A stretch of DNA of 64,000 nucleotides from Nocardia sp. BMG51109 (lineage in GTDB: Bacteria; Actinomycetota; Actinomycetes; Mycobacteriales; Mycobacteriaceae), in NCBI RefSeq assembly GCF_000526215.1, contig NZ_JAFQ01000004.1, positions 3,224,001 to 3,288,000 on the forward strand, written 5' to 3'. This document shows, piece by piece, positions 15,995 through 23,378 of this stretch. Position 1 is the stretch's first letter, and the number at the start of each line of letters is the position of its first letter. A model generated the notes under the pieces. The model was not told the DNA's origin, made no database searches, and saw only the letters and a program-made list of their open reading frames with translations. Made by a program: the position numbers and the translations under genes.

Positions 15995-16031
15995 GATTGC
16001 GCGGCGGCGCAGTGGGTTTCGTGTCGCGGAG

Positions 16032-17210
16032 TCAGCCGTTGCTGGCGACCGACAGGGTGCGGTCGCGCCTGCGGCCGGCCGGCACCGCCGGAATCCGGGG
16101 CAGTTCCGCGGATTCGAGGGCGGCGTAGTAGACGGCTTCGTAGCCGGCGCCGAGGTGTTCGTCGGAGAAGCGTTCCACCACTCGGCGGCGGCACGCGGCC
16201 GGGTCGATGCGATCGATCTCGGCGATCGCGGCGGGCAGCTCGGCCGGGTCGTCGCAGATGATGCCGGTGACGCCCGACTCGACCACCTCGTCCACCGCGC
16301 CACCGCGCAGGGCCACGACGGGTGTGCCGCAGGCCATCGCCTCGATCATGACGATTCCGAATGGCTCTTCCCAGCGGATCGGGAACAGCAGACATTTTGC
16401 TTGAGAAAGCAGCAGCCTCTTGGCAATTGAATCGGCTTCGCCGAATACCACGTCGCTATCCGTCAACAGCGGACGCACCGAACGTTCGAAATACTCCTTT
16501 TCGGGAGCCTCGTTCATTTTCGCCGCCAGCACCAGTGGGATATGTGCGGCATGCGCCGCTTCCAGTGCCAGGTCCGGACCCTTGTACGGCGCATACCGAC
16601 CCAGGAACAACGCGAAGTCCTGCTTCTCGGCCTGGTAGGGGAATTCGCTCGGCCGGATCGTGTTGTACACGCGCCCAAGCCAATTCAGCTCGGTCGCCAG
16701 GCTGCGTTGCCGATCGCTGATGGCGACCAGGTGCGACGTATCGTCCAGCGCTCGATAGTATTCCTGCGGATCGCCGTCGACGGGACCGTGCACGGTCACC
16801 ACGGTCGGAATGCCGAGCACCTTGTACATCGGCGCGTTCAGCGGTCCCGCGAAGGTGTGATCGTGCACGACGTCTATTCGGTCGTTCTGCGCGATCTCGG
16901 TGATGATGCGACGAACCTTGAGCGCATTCAGTACTTCGGGGAACGGATCGCCGAGCCGGTCGGCGAGGGTCTCCTCCCACACCGGCACGAAATCGGCCCT
17001 GGTCCCCGTGCGCCCCGCGCCGAGCAGCGTGACCCGATGTCCGCGGTCGACCAGCGCGTCGGCGAGCTGGGCGACCACCGCCTCGACGCCGCCGTATCCG
17101 GCCGGTGGCACCTCGAAGTAGGGCGGGGCCACCATCACGATGTGCAGCGGCGATCCGGATCCGCGGAGCCGGTCGAGGATGGAATCGGTGCCGGACGGGG
17201 TACTACTCAT
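16032..17210 (-). CDS. GT4 family glycosyltransferase
   Basis: 392-residue GT-B retaining glycosyltransferase. The N-terminal acceptor domain holds VAPPYFEVPPAGYGGVEAVV with the glycine-rich loop, VVHDHTFAGPLNAP and VVTVHGPVD. The C-terminal Glycos_transf_1 domain holds FALFLGRYAPYKGPDLALEA and the donor-binding E-X7-E region PIRWEEPFGIVMIEAMACGTPVVALRGG. The sugar donor and acceptor cannot be named. The ATG at 17210 has GAGGAGG eight bases before it. The same frame stays open for another 102 codons upstream, and that segment looks like a small Cys/His protein, so a fused longer product is possible. Expression unit appears monocistronic. Confidence 0.88.
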   Translation of the reverse strand: MSSTPSGTDSILDRLRGSGSPLHIVMVAPPYFEVPPAGYGGVEAVVAQLADALVDRGHRVTLLGAGRTGTRADFVPVWEETLADRLGDPFPEVLNALKVRRIITEIAQNDRIDVVHDHTFAGPLNAPMYKVLGIPTVVTVHGPVDGDPQEYYRALDDTSHLVAISDRQRSLATELNWLGRVYNTIRPSEFPYQAEKQDFALFLGRYAPYKGPDLALEAAHAAHIPLVLAAKMNEAPEKEYFERSVRPLLTDSDVVFGEADSIAKRLLLSQAKCLLFPIRWEEPFGIVMIEAMACGTPVVALRGGAVDEVVESGVTGIICDDPAELPAAIAEIDRIDPAACRRRVVERFSDEHLGAGYEAVYYAALESAELPRIPAVPAGRRRDRTLSVASNG

Positions 17211-17516
17211 AGTGCTGCCTCCTCGAAGGTGTGGAGTGTTGACCGGGTCGTTCGCTGCATCGACCGCCCCGTCCAAAAAAGCCGTGGCGGCCAGGTATTG
17301 GTGGCATCCGGGACCGTGGCCGGCGTGCACCGTTCGCACGAATCGAGCTTTGTCCGGCGTCAATCCCACGGGTTCGCAGCCGCAATCGCGATACTGTGCC
17401 AGCCACAGATCGGTCTCACCGGCACGCGCCGGCTGCGTTGATTCCTTCACGGTCTGTGCTGCAGGCTTCGAGCCTTTCCAGCATTCACCGCACTGCCCTC
17501 CAGTCGTCGTGAACAA
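17211..17516 (-). other. In-frame coding-like segment upstream of the glycosyltransferase
   Basis: The 102 codons before the glycosyltransferase ATG contain no stop and are in the same frame. Part of them (about 17220-17375) reads EPVGLTPDKARFVRTVH, then a His and a Cys in AGHGPGCHQYLAATAFLDG. This lines up with the small protein at 11021-11278 (EP-LTP-KA-H-C-AA-L). It may be a small gene that has lost its stop, or a real N-terminal fusion. A candidate start is the ATG at 17516, which has CTGGAGGGC-like sequence only downstream, so a start is not settled. A DnaA-box-like TTGTCCACA lies at 17522-17530 on the minus strand. Confidence 0.4.
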
Positions 17517-17625
17517 ATGTATGTGGACAAGCTGGAACCATCGGCCGTAGTGCTACGGTCGAAATTCTACTCTGTAGCCATTCATTAAAAAAGTTCAGTC
17601 CGGCTCGGACGTCGAAGTGACGGCG

Positions 17626-17904
17626 CTAGATCAGCGCTGCGCCGATTGTGCACGATGTGCGAATTGCCCGTTCCGCTCGGAATTCTTCGACAATACTCGT
17701 GCTGTTTGAATCGCCGTCGACAGGCGCAGGTATCATGCGTTGCGTATCCTCGCCGGGTCGTGCCCCAAGGTAAGCAATTTCGAACATGCCGCGCTCCTCG
17801 TGGTTGCGCTCCGCCAGTTCTGGCGGGCGATGCTCGCGCACGTTATGGCAATTACCCAGTAAATAGTCAATCAAACCGTAATGCAGGTTTTTATTCACGC
17901 TCAT
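17626..17904 (-). CDS. Hypothetical protein overlapping the polymerase gene stop
   Basis: 92 residues, unrecognised. Its ATG overlaps the stop of the LigD-type polymerase gene as ATGA, a hallmark of translational coupling. The sequence begins MSVNKNLHYGLIDYLLGNCH and is not low-complexity; it contains Leu/Ile/Tyr and normal acidic/basic balance rather than the Arg/Pro/Ala mix of shadow frames. Codon use is much more AT-rich at third positions than that of neighbouring genes, so the segment may be recently acquired. No known motif or membrane helix is evident. Confidence 0.4.
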   Translation of the reverse strand: MSVNKNLHYGLIDYLLGNCHNVREHRPPELAERNHEERGMFEIAYLGARPGEDTQRMIPAPVDGDSNSTSIVEEFRAERAIRTSCTIGAALI

Positions 17905-18890
17905 TCCAGACTGGTCGCCGGACCAGCTTGGTGGCCGTCACCCGCTCGGCGGGCTCGGGCCCGGCGCTTGCCCTCGTGCATCGCCTGCACGCGGGCCACC
18001 GGGATGGTGTGCCCCTCCTCGACCAGGTCGGCGGGAAGTGGCTGCGGCGCGGGCATCTCGTGCTCCCACGGATCGCGATCGCCGAGTTCCCGTGCCGCCG
18101 TGCGGATCGTGAAATCGCCGGGGGTCACGTCGTGCAGCGCGGACCAGGACAGCGGGAACGACACCGGCGTCCCGGGTCGCACGCGCGGGCTGTACGCCGC
18201 GACCACGGTCGCGCCGCCGGCGCGGGTCGAATCGAGGAACACCTTGCCGCCGCGGTCCTCCCGGATGAATGCGGTGGTGGCGAGGTCCGAATCGAGTCGT
18301 TCGGCCCGGGCGGCCACGGCGCGGGTGGCCGCGGCGGCATCCTCGATCGCGATGCCGGGCTCGATCGGCACGAATATGTGCAGGCCCTTGGCGCCGCTGG
18401 TCTTCACCGCCCCCGCGAGGCCGTCGGCGCGCAGGGCGGTGCGCACGAGTTCCGCGGCGCGCACGGCCTGCCGGAAGTGCTGCCCGGGTGGCGGATCCAG
18501 GTCGAGGACGAGATGGGTCGGCCCGGTGGCGTGCTCGGCGAGCAGCAGGGTGGGGTGGTACTCGATCGCGCGCTGATTGCCGAACCACAGCAGCGTGCGG
18601 ACGTCGTCGCAGAGGGCATAGGTGACCTCGCGCCGCGAACTCTCCGCCCACACCGTCACCCGGGCCACCCACTCGGGCGTGTACTTGGGCAGGTTCTTCT
18701 GCATGAACGGCTCCTGCCCGGGCCGGATGCGCACCACCGACAGCGGCCGGGCGCGCAACCCGCGCACCAGCCGCTCGCCGACCACCTCGAGATAGTCGAT
18801 CAGATCGCGCTTGGTGGCGTTCGCGCCGTCGAACAGCGGTTTGTCCAGATTCGTCAGCGCCACGCCGAGCCGGGTCTCCTCGCCGGTCAC
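17901..18890 (-). CDS. Stand-alone LigD-type primase-polymerase (PolDom)
   Basis: 329-residue archaeo-eukaryotic primase-like polymerase, the class that adds nucleotides at breaks during non-homologous end joining. Landmarks are LTNLDKPLFDGANATKRDLIDYLEVV at the start, the metal-binding HLVLDLDPPP (Asp-X-Asp), KTSGAKGLHIFVPI (the SG-KG-H motif), and STRAGGATVVAAYSPRVRPG with the third motif region. It ends in a basic tail. No ligase or nuclease domain and no ku gene is present, as for mycobacterial PolD1/PolD2-type proteins, which act alone in gap filling. The start is GTG at 18890. A possible small gene overlaps its stop as ATGA. Confidence 0.9.
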   Translation of the reverse strand: MTGEETRLGVALTNLDKPLFDGANATKRDLIDYLEVVGERLVRGLRARPLSVVRIRPGQEPFMQKNLPKYTPEWVARVTVWAESSRREVTYALCDDVRTLLWFGNQRAIEYHPTLLLAEHATGPTHLVLDLDPPPGQHFRQAVRAAELVRTALRADGLAGAVKTSGAKGLHIFVPIEPGIAIEDAAAATRAVAARAERLDSDLATTAFIREDRGGKVFLDSTRAGGATVVAAYSPRVRPGTPVSFPLSWSALHDVTPGDFTIRTAARELGDRDPWEHEMPAPQPLPADLVEEGHTIPVARVQAMHEGKRRARARRAGDGHQAGPATSLE

Positions 18891-18978
18891 GCTCCAACAA
18901 TGCCCGGGGGAGGGGCACCGGTCAACCGTGATCAGGCGCTGCTATCCGCGCCTGATGGGGTTGTGCAAGCTGTTTCCC

Positions 18979-19080
18979 TCGGCCCTCGGCCCAGCAGGCG
19001 GTGCTGTCTGCGCCCGGTGGGGGCCTGCGTGATTATGCACGCTGCCTCCTTCGGCCCTCGACCCAGCAGGCGGTGCTGTC
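18979..19080. repeat. 30-bp direct repeat flanking the metallopeptidase gene end
   Basis: TCGGCCCTCGGCCCAGCAGG and the following ten bases at 18979-19008 recur, with one mismatch, at 19051-19080, touching the stop codon of the downstream minus-strand gene. Short flanking similarity (TGCAAGCTGTTTCCC versus TGCACGCTGCCTCCT) extends each copy to the left, giving a 72-bp period. Confidence 0.75.
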
Positions 19081-20533
19081 AGGCGTAGCGGGATTCGCAG
19101 GTCTGCTGGTTGCCCAGCACACCGGCGCGGAACGCGTCGACGCGGGCGAAACCGCTGCGCACGGTGTTGCCCTCGACGTCGCTGGCCGCGAGGCCGTCGG
19201 CCAGCAGGCCCGATACGGCCTTGTCCAGGTCACCCGGCGACAGCACGAGATCGTCCGGGGCGAACCGGGGATCCTGCCCGCCCAGCTTCGCGGTGATCAC
19301 GCCGGACAGGCAGGCCGCGCGCAGACCGGTCTTGGCCCCGGTCAGGGCCTGATCGGCGTTGTGCTGCACGGCCAGCGTGTAGCGGGACACGAACACGATG
19401 TAGGCGTCGAAGTCGCCGCTCACCCGGGTCGGGAATCCGTCGCGCTCGTCGGTGCCGGGTGAACCGCGTTCGGCGAGGGCGGCCACGTCGGTGCCGATCG
19501 TGTTGGTGGTGGGGCAATAGGTGACCGGTGCGGTGTTGGCGCCGTCGCGGCAGTTCAGCTCGGCGCCGTGGTAGTCGTAGTCCGGCTGGCGGGCGGTCGG
19601 CATGATCCAGGCCAGTTCCTTGCTGAGCCGGATCAGGGAGTCCTTGGACAGATCGAGATTCGCCGGGCCACCGGTGCTCTCGCCGAACGTCTGCGGCAGA
19701 TTCTTGCGGCGCTGGTTGATGTCCTTCATATCGATCGCCTTGCAGCCCTTGGGGCCGTCGGTGAAGCCGATCTGCACGGCCGTCACCCGCTCGAATGCCG
19801 AGCCGTGCACGGCCTCCGGATCGTCCGGATTGGCGTCGCGGATCGCCACCGTCGCGGCCAGCACGCTGTTCAGCCCGTCGGAGGTGTTGACGGTGAAGTG
19901 CGGGGCGTTGCCCTCGGCGACATGGCGCATGAACGCGCCGGCGAAGCAGTCGGCCTGCTGTTCCTTGACGATCACCGGATCCTTGGGCCCCACCAGGCGC
20001 GACATTGTCTGGATGGCGTGGCCGTATTCGTGCGCCAGCACCATCACCACCGCCATCTTGCCGAAGCTCTCCTGCATCATCGGCAGCAGCACCTCGCGGT
20101 CCCAGCCGATCGAGTTGTCCAGCCGACAGAATGCGGCATTGACCAGGTGGTAGGTGGACTCGTCGCAGAACTGGCGCTCCTGCGACTTGGGCGCCTTCGC
20201 GCTCCACGAGTAGAGCTTGCCCACCGGGGTGAAGCGGCCGTCGAACTCGCGGGGATATTCGGCCTGCCAATAGCCTTGGATGTCCTCGATGGCGTTGAGG
20301 GCGAGCTTGTCGATCTCGCCGTTGTCGCCGCCGACGGCGGACATCGGGGTGTCGGGGACGCCCGGGCGGGGGCCGTTCGGGCCGCTGGTGGTCGGCAGTC
20401 CGGCCACCTTGAACGGGTCGTCGTAGATCGACACCGCCCGGCCGCTGGTCGTCATGGTGCAGCCGGCGAGGGATGCGGCCGCCAGCGCGAGCACGGCCAG
20501 CACGGTGAATACCCGGCGTTTCGCCACACCCAC
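19079..20533 (-). CDS. Putative neutral zinc metallopeptidase lipoprotein
   Basis: 484-residue exported lipoprotein. Residues 1-25 form a lipoprotein signal peptide with lipobox LAGC (Cys near 25). The catalytic zinc motif HEYGH occurs in MVLAHEYGHAIQTM, followed about 20 residues later by KEQQADCFAGAF, the zincin-like third-ligand region of the YpfJ/Rv2575-type neutral zinc metallopeptidases. Several Cys in the second half may pair in the periplasm. Substrate unknown; an envelope protein-turnover role is inferred from location. It is divergent from the FHA-ABC exporter gene, with 105 bases between the starts. Confidence 0.88.
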   Translation of the reverse strand: MGVAKRRVFTVLAVLALAAASLAGCTMTTSGRAVSIYDDPFKVAGLPTTSGPNGPRPGVPDTPMSAVGGDNGEIDKLALNAIEDIQGYWQAEYPREFDGRFTPVGKLYSWSAKAPKSQERQFCDESTYHLVNAAFCRLDNSIGWDREVLLPMMQESFGKMAVVMVLAHEYGHAIQTMSRLVGPKDPVIVKEQQADCFAGAFMRHVAEGNAPHFTVNTSDGLNSVLAATVAIRDANPDDPEAVHGSAFERVTAVQIGFTDGPKGCKAIDMKDINQRRKNLPQTFGESTGGPANLDLSKDSLIRLSKELAWIMPTARQPDYDYHGAELNCRDGANTAPVTYCPTTNTIGTDVAALAERGSPGTDERDGFPTRVSGDFDAYIVFVSRYTLAVQHNADQALTGAKTGLRAACLSGVITAKLGGQDPRFAPDDLVLSPGDLDKAVSGLLADGLAASDVEGNTVRSGFARVDAFRAGVLGNQQTCESRYA

Positions 20534-20638
20534 TCCCTCCCCGGGCCGGTCACGTCTGCGTCTCGGTCGCCGGTACAGAGTAATCGAGGGCAGCCGGGAG
20601 CCTCACCGACGTTCGGATCATCGAATAGTATCCGGCAC

Positions 20639-23308
20639 ATGTCATCACCGGGGGCGCAAAAGATTACCGTGCGCCATGAGGGAACCGATCGCGTCTTCGA
20701 TGCCGATCAGCACGTCACCATGGGCCGCGCGCCGGAGGTGACGCTGTTCGTCGACAGCCCGCTGGTTTCCCGTGTGCACGCGACACTCGCTTGGCAGGGT
20801 AATACGTGGATACTCAGCGACAACGGAAGTACCAACGGTGTGTTCGTGGATGCGCAGCGGCTGACGCGGCCGGTGTCCATCGAGCACCCGACGCTGGTTC
20901 GGCTGGGGGATGCCGTCAGCGGGCCGCTGCTGCATCTGGTACCCGATGCCGCGCGCCCGGCGCGCCCGGTGCCGCCCCCGCAGGGTGCGGCACAACCGCC
21001 GCGCAGCGCGGCATCGCCCGCGCAGAGCCCGGCGCCGCCGCGCGGGCAGACGCCGCCGGAGGGGCATCGCCGGCCGCCACCCTCGGCGCAGCGCCCCCAG
21101 ACTCCGGCGGCGAACCCCCAGGCATCGCCGCAGCGCTCGCAGCCGCCGCAACGGCCACAGTCCCCGCCGCAGCGTCCACCCGCGCCGCCGCAGGGGCGTG
21201 AGCGGCCGCCCCAGTCTCCGCCGCAGCGTCCGCCGCGGCCGAATCCGCCGTCGCAGCAACCGGTTCCGCCGGAAGTGAACCAGAACATGACGGCCAAGGC
21301 CGGCACCTCGGCGCTGCCGCCGGTGCGCGCCCGCACCTCCACCTCGCCGGTCGCCCGCGCCGACCGGATCCCGGCCGGCGGCCTGACCATCGGCCGCACC
21401 AGCGACAACCAGATCGTCGTCAACGATCCGCTGGCCTCGCGCCGGCATGCCCGCTTGCTGAAGGACCGCGAGGGCCTGGCCGTCGAGGACCTCGGCTCGG
21501 CCAACGGCACCTTCGTCAACGGCCGTCGCGAGCAGCGGGTGGTGTTGCGCGAGCGCGACATCGTGACGATCGGCAACGTGGACTTCGTCGTGCAGGAAGG
21601 CACGCTGAAGCACCGCAAGCGGCCGGTCGCCGAACAGGGCCTGCACGTGCACGGCGTCGGATTCGCCGTCGAGGGCAACAAGCAGCTGCTGGTCGATGTG
21701 AACATGCAGGCCGGGCGCGGCACCCTGACCGCGCTGATCGGCCCCTCCGGCGCGGGCAAGTCCACCCTGTCGAAACTCGTTGCGGGGACGACTCATCCGT
21801 CCGCGGGCGTGGTCACCTTCGAGGGCCGCAACCTGCACGCCGAATACGAGGCCATGCGCAGCCGAATCGGCATGGTGCCGCAGGACGACGTGCTGCACCG
21901 CCAGCTCACCGTCCGGCAGGCGCTCGGTTTCGCCGCCGAACTGCGACTGCCGCCCGACTCCAGCAAGGCCGATCGCCAGCAGGTGATCGACGGCGTGCTG
22001 AAGGAGCTCTCGCTCACCGAACACGCCGAGACCCGCGTCGACCGGTTGTCCGGCGGTCAGCGCAAGCGCGCCTCGGTCGCCCTGGAACTGCTGACCGGCC
22101 CGGCGCTGCTGCTGCTCGACGAGCCCACCTCGGGCCTGGATCCGGCGCTGGACCGCCAGGTCATGACCATGCTGCGGGAACTGGCCGACGCCGGCCGCAC
22201 CGTCATCGTCGTCACCCACTCGGTGGCCTGCCTGGACATGTGCGATCAGGTGCTGCTGCTGGCGCCCGGCGGCAAGACGGCGTTCTGCGGGCATCCCGCC
22301 ACCGTCGGCGACTACCTCGGCACCAGCGACTGGGCGGATATCTTCGCCCGGGTCGCGTCCGATCCGGACGGTGCCTTCGCCAACTACCGATCCCGCCAGG
22401 CGGCCGTGGCGCCGCCGCCACCGCCGGTCGCACCGCGGGGTGTGACGGGACAACCGCCGAAATCCAGTGGCTGGAAACAGTTCTCGACGCTGTCCAGACG
22501 GCAGGTGCGGCTGATCCTCGCCGACCGCGGATATCTGGCGTTCCTGGTGGTGCTGCCGTTCGTGCTGGGCGTGCTGTCGCTGGTGGTGCCCGGCGAGAAC
22601 GGGTTCGCGCCCGGGGCGCTGGTGCCGATGCCGGACGGCTCGTTCGTCCGGGACGGCGGCGGGGAGACCCAGCAGCTGCTGGTGGTGCTCATCCTCGGCG
22701 CCTGCTTCATGGGCTCCACCCTGACCGTGCGCGATCTGGTCGGTGAGCGCGCCATCTTCTACCGCGAGCGCGCGGTCGGCCTGCTGCCGTCGGCGTATCT
22801 GCTGGCGAAGGTCGCCATCTTCGGCATCGCGGCGCTGTTGCAGGCCGCGGTGCTGGTGGGGATCGTGCTGGCGGGCAAGAATCCGCCGGGCAAGGGAGCG
22901 CTGATTCCGTCGGGCAGCGTGGAGCTGTACATCGATCTGGCGTTCACCGCGGTGGCGTGCGTCGTCATCGGCCTGCTGCTGTCCACGGTCGCGAAATCCA
23001 ACGAGCAGGTGATGCCGCTGCTGGTCGTGATGATCATGTGCCAGCTGGTGATGGCGGGCGGCATGATCCCGGTGACCGATCGCATCGTCCTAGAACAGAT
23101 GTCGTACGTCTTCCCGTCGCGCTGGGGCTTCGGCGCCGGCGCCTCGACGGTCGACCTGCGCGAGCTGTTCGCCGGTGCGCAGCCCGACGCGCTGTGGCAG
23201 CACAAGTCCGGCTGGTGGCTGCTGGACGTCGTCATGCTCCTGGTGATCACGGCCGTCCTGTCGGTGCTGACCTGGTGGCGGCTGCGGTTGAAGAAGACGG
23301 CCGCATGA
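20639..23308 (+). CDS. FHA-domain ABC exporter, Rv1747-like
   Basis: 889-residue fusion of two FHA phosphothreonine-binding domains, an ABC ATPase and an ABC-2 type permease. FHA1 is residues 28-95 (MGRAPEVTLFVDSPLVSRVH, NGSTNGVFV). A Pro/Gln-rich linker spans about 110-215. FHA2 is about 245-315 (LTIGRTSDNQIVVNDPLASR). Walker A GPSGAGKST is near 370, the signature LSGGQRKRASVALELL near 470, Walker B LLLLDEPTSGLD just after, and six hydrophobic helices fill about 630-885. M. tuberculosis Rv1747 has this architecture; its FHA domains bind phosphothreonines made by PknF and it is linked to phosphatidylinositol mannoside export. The ATG at 20639 has no strong Shine-Dalgarno. No kinase gene is adjacent here, so the kinase partner is elsewhere. 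Confidence 0.93.
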   Translation: MSSPGAQKITVRHEGTDRVFDADQHVTMGRAPEVTLFVDSPLVSRVHATLAWQGNTWILSDNGSTNGVFVDAQRLTRPVSIEHPTLVRLGDAVSGPLLHLVPDAARPARPVPPPQGAAQPPRSAASPAQSPAPPRGQTPPEGHRRPPPSAQRPQTPAANPQASPQRSQPPQRPQSPPQRPPAPPQGRERPPQSPPQRPPRPNPPSQQPVPPEVNQNMTAKAGTSALPPVRARTSTSPVARADRIPAGGLTIGRTSDNQIVVNDPLASRRHARLLKDREGLAVEDLGSANGTFVNGRREQRVVLRERDIVTIGNVDFVVQEGTLKHRKRPVAEQGLHVHGVGFAVEGNKQLLVDVNMQAGRGTLTALIGPSGAGKSTLSKLVAGTTHPSAGVVTFEGRNLHAEYEAMRSRIGMVPQDDVLHRQLTVRQALGFAAELRLPPDSSKADRQQVIDGVLKELSLTEHAETRVDRLSGGQRKRASVALELLTGPALLLLDEPTSGLDPALDRQVMTMLRELADAGRTVIVVTHSVACLDMCDQVLLLAPGGKTAFCGHPATVGDYLGTSDWADIFARVASDPDGAFANYRSRQAAVAPPPPPVAPRGVTGQPPKSSGWKQFSTLSRRQVRLILADRGYLAFLVVLPFVLGVLSLVVPGENGFAPGALVPMPDGSFVRDGGGETQQLLVVLILGACFMGSTLTVRDLVGERAIFYRERAVGLLPSAYLLAKVAIFGIAALLQAAVLVGIVLAGKNPPGKGALIPSGSVELYIDLAFTAVACVVIGLLLSTVAKSNEQVMPLLVVMIMCQLVMAGGMIPVTDRIVLEQMSYVFPSRWGFGAGASTVDLRELFAGAQPDALWQHKSGWWLLDVVMLLVITAVLSVLTWWRLRLKKTAA

Positions 23309-23378
23309 GACCGGTCCGCAGGTCGGCGCGGGGTTTGAGACCTGCCCCGCGCGTGTCGTCGACGCAGCAGGCACACTG

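Noticed and set aside
15662..16261. Open frames on both strands through the 24-bp array
   Set aside because: They exist only because the unit is a multiple of three and stop-poor; no Shine-Dalgarno, no family similarity, and the two strands are equally open.
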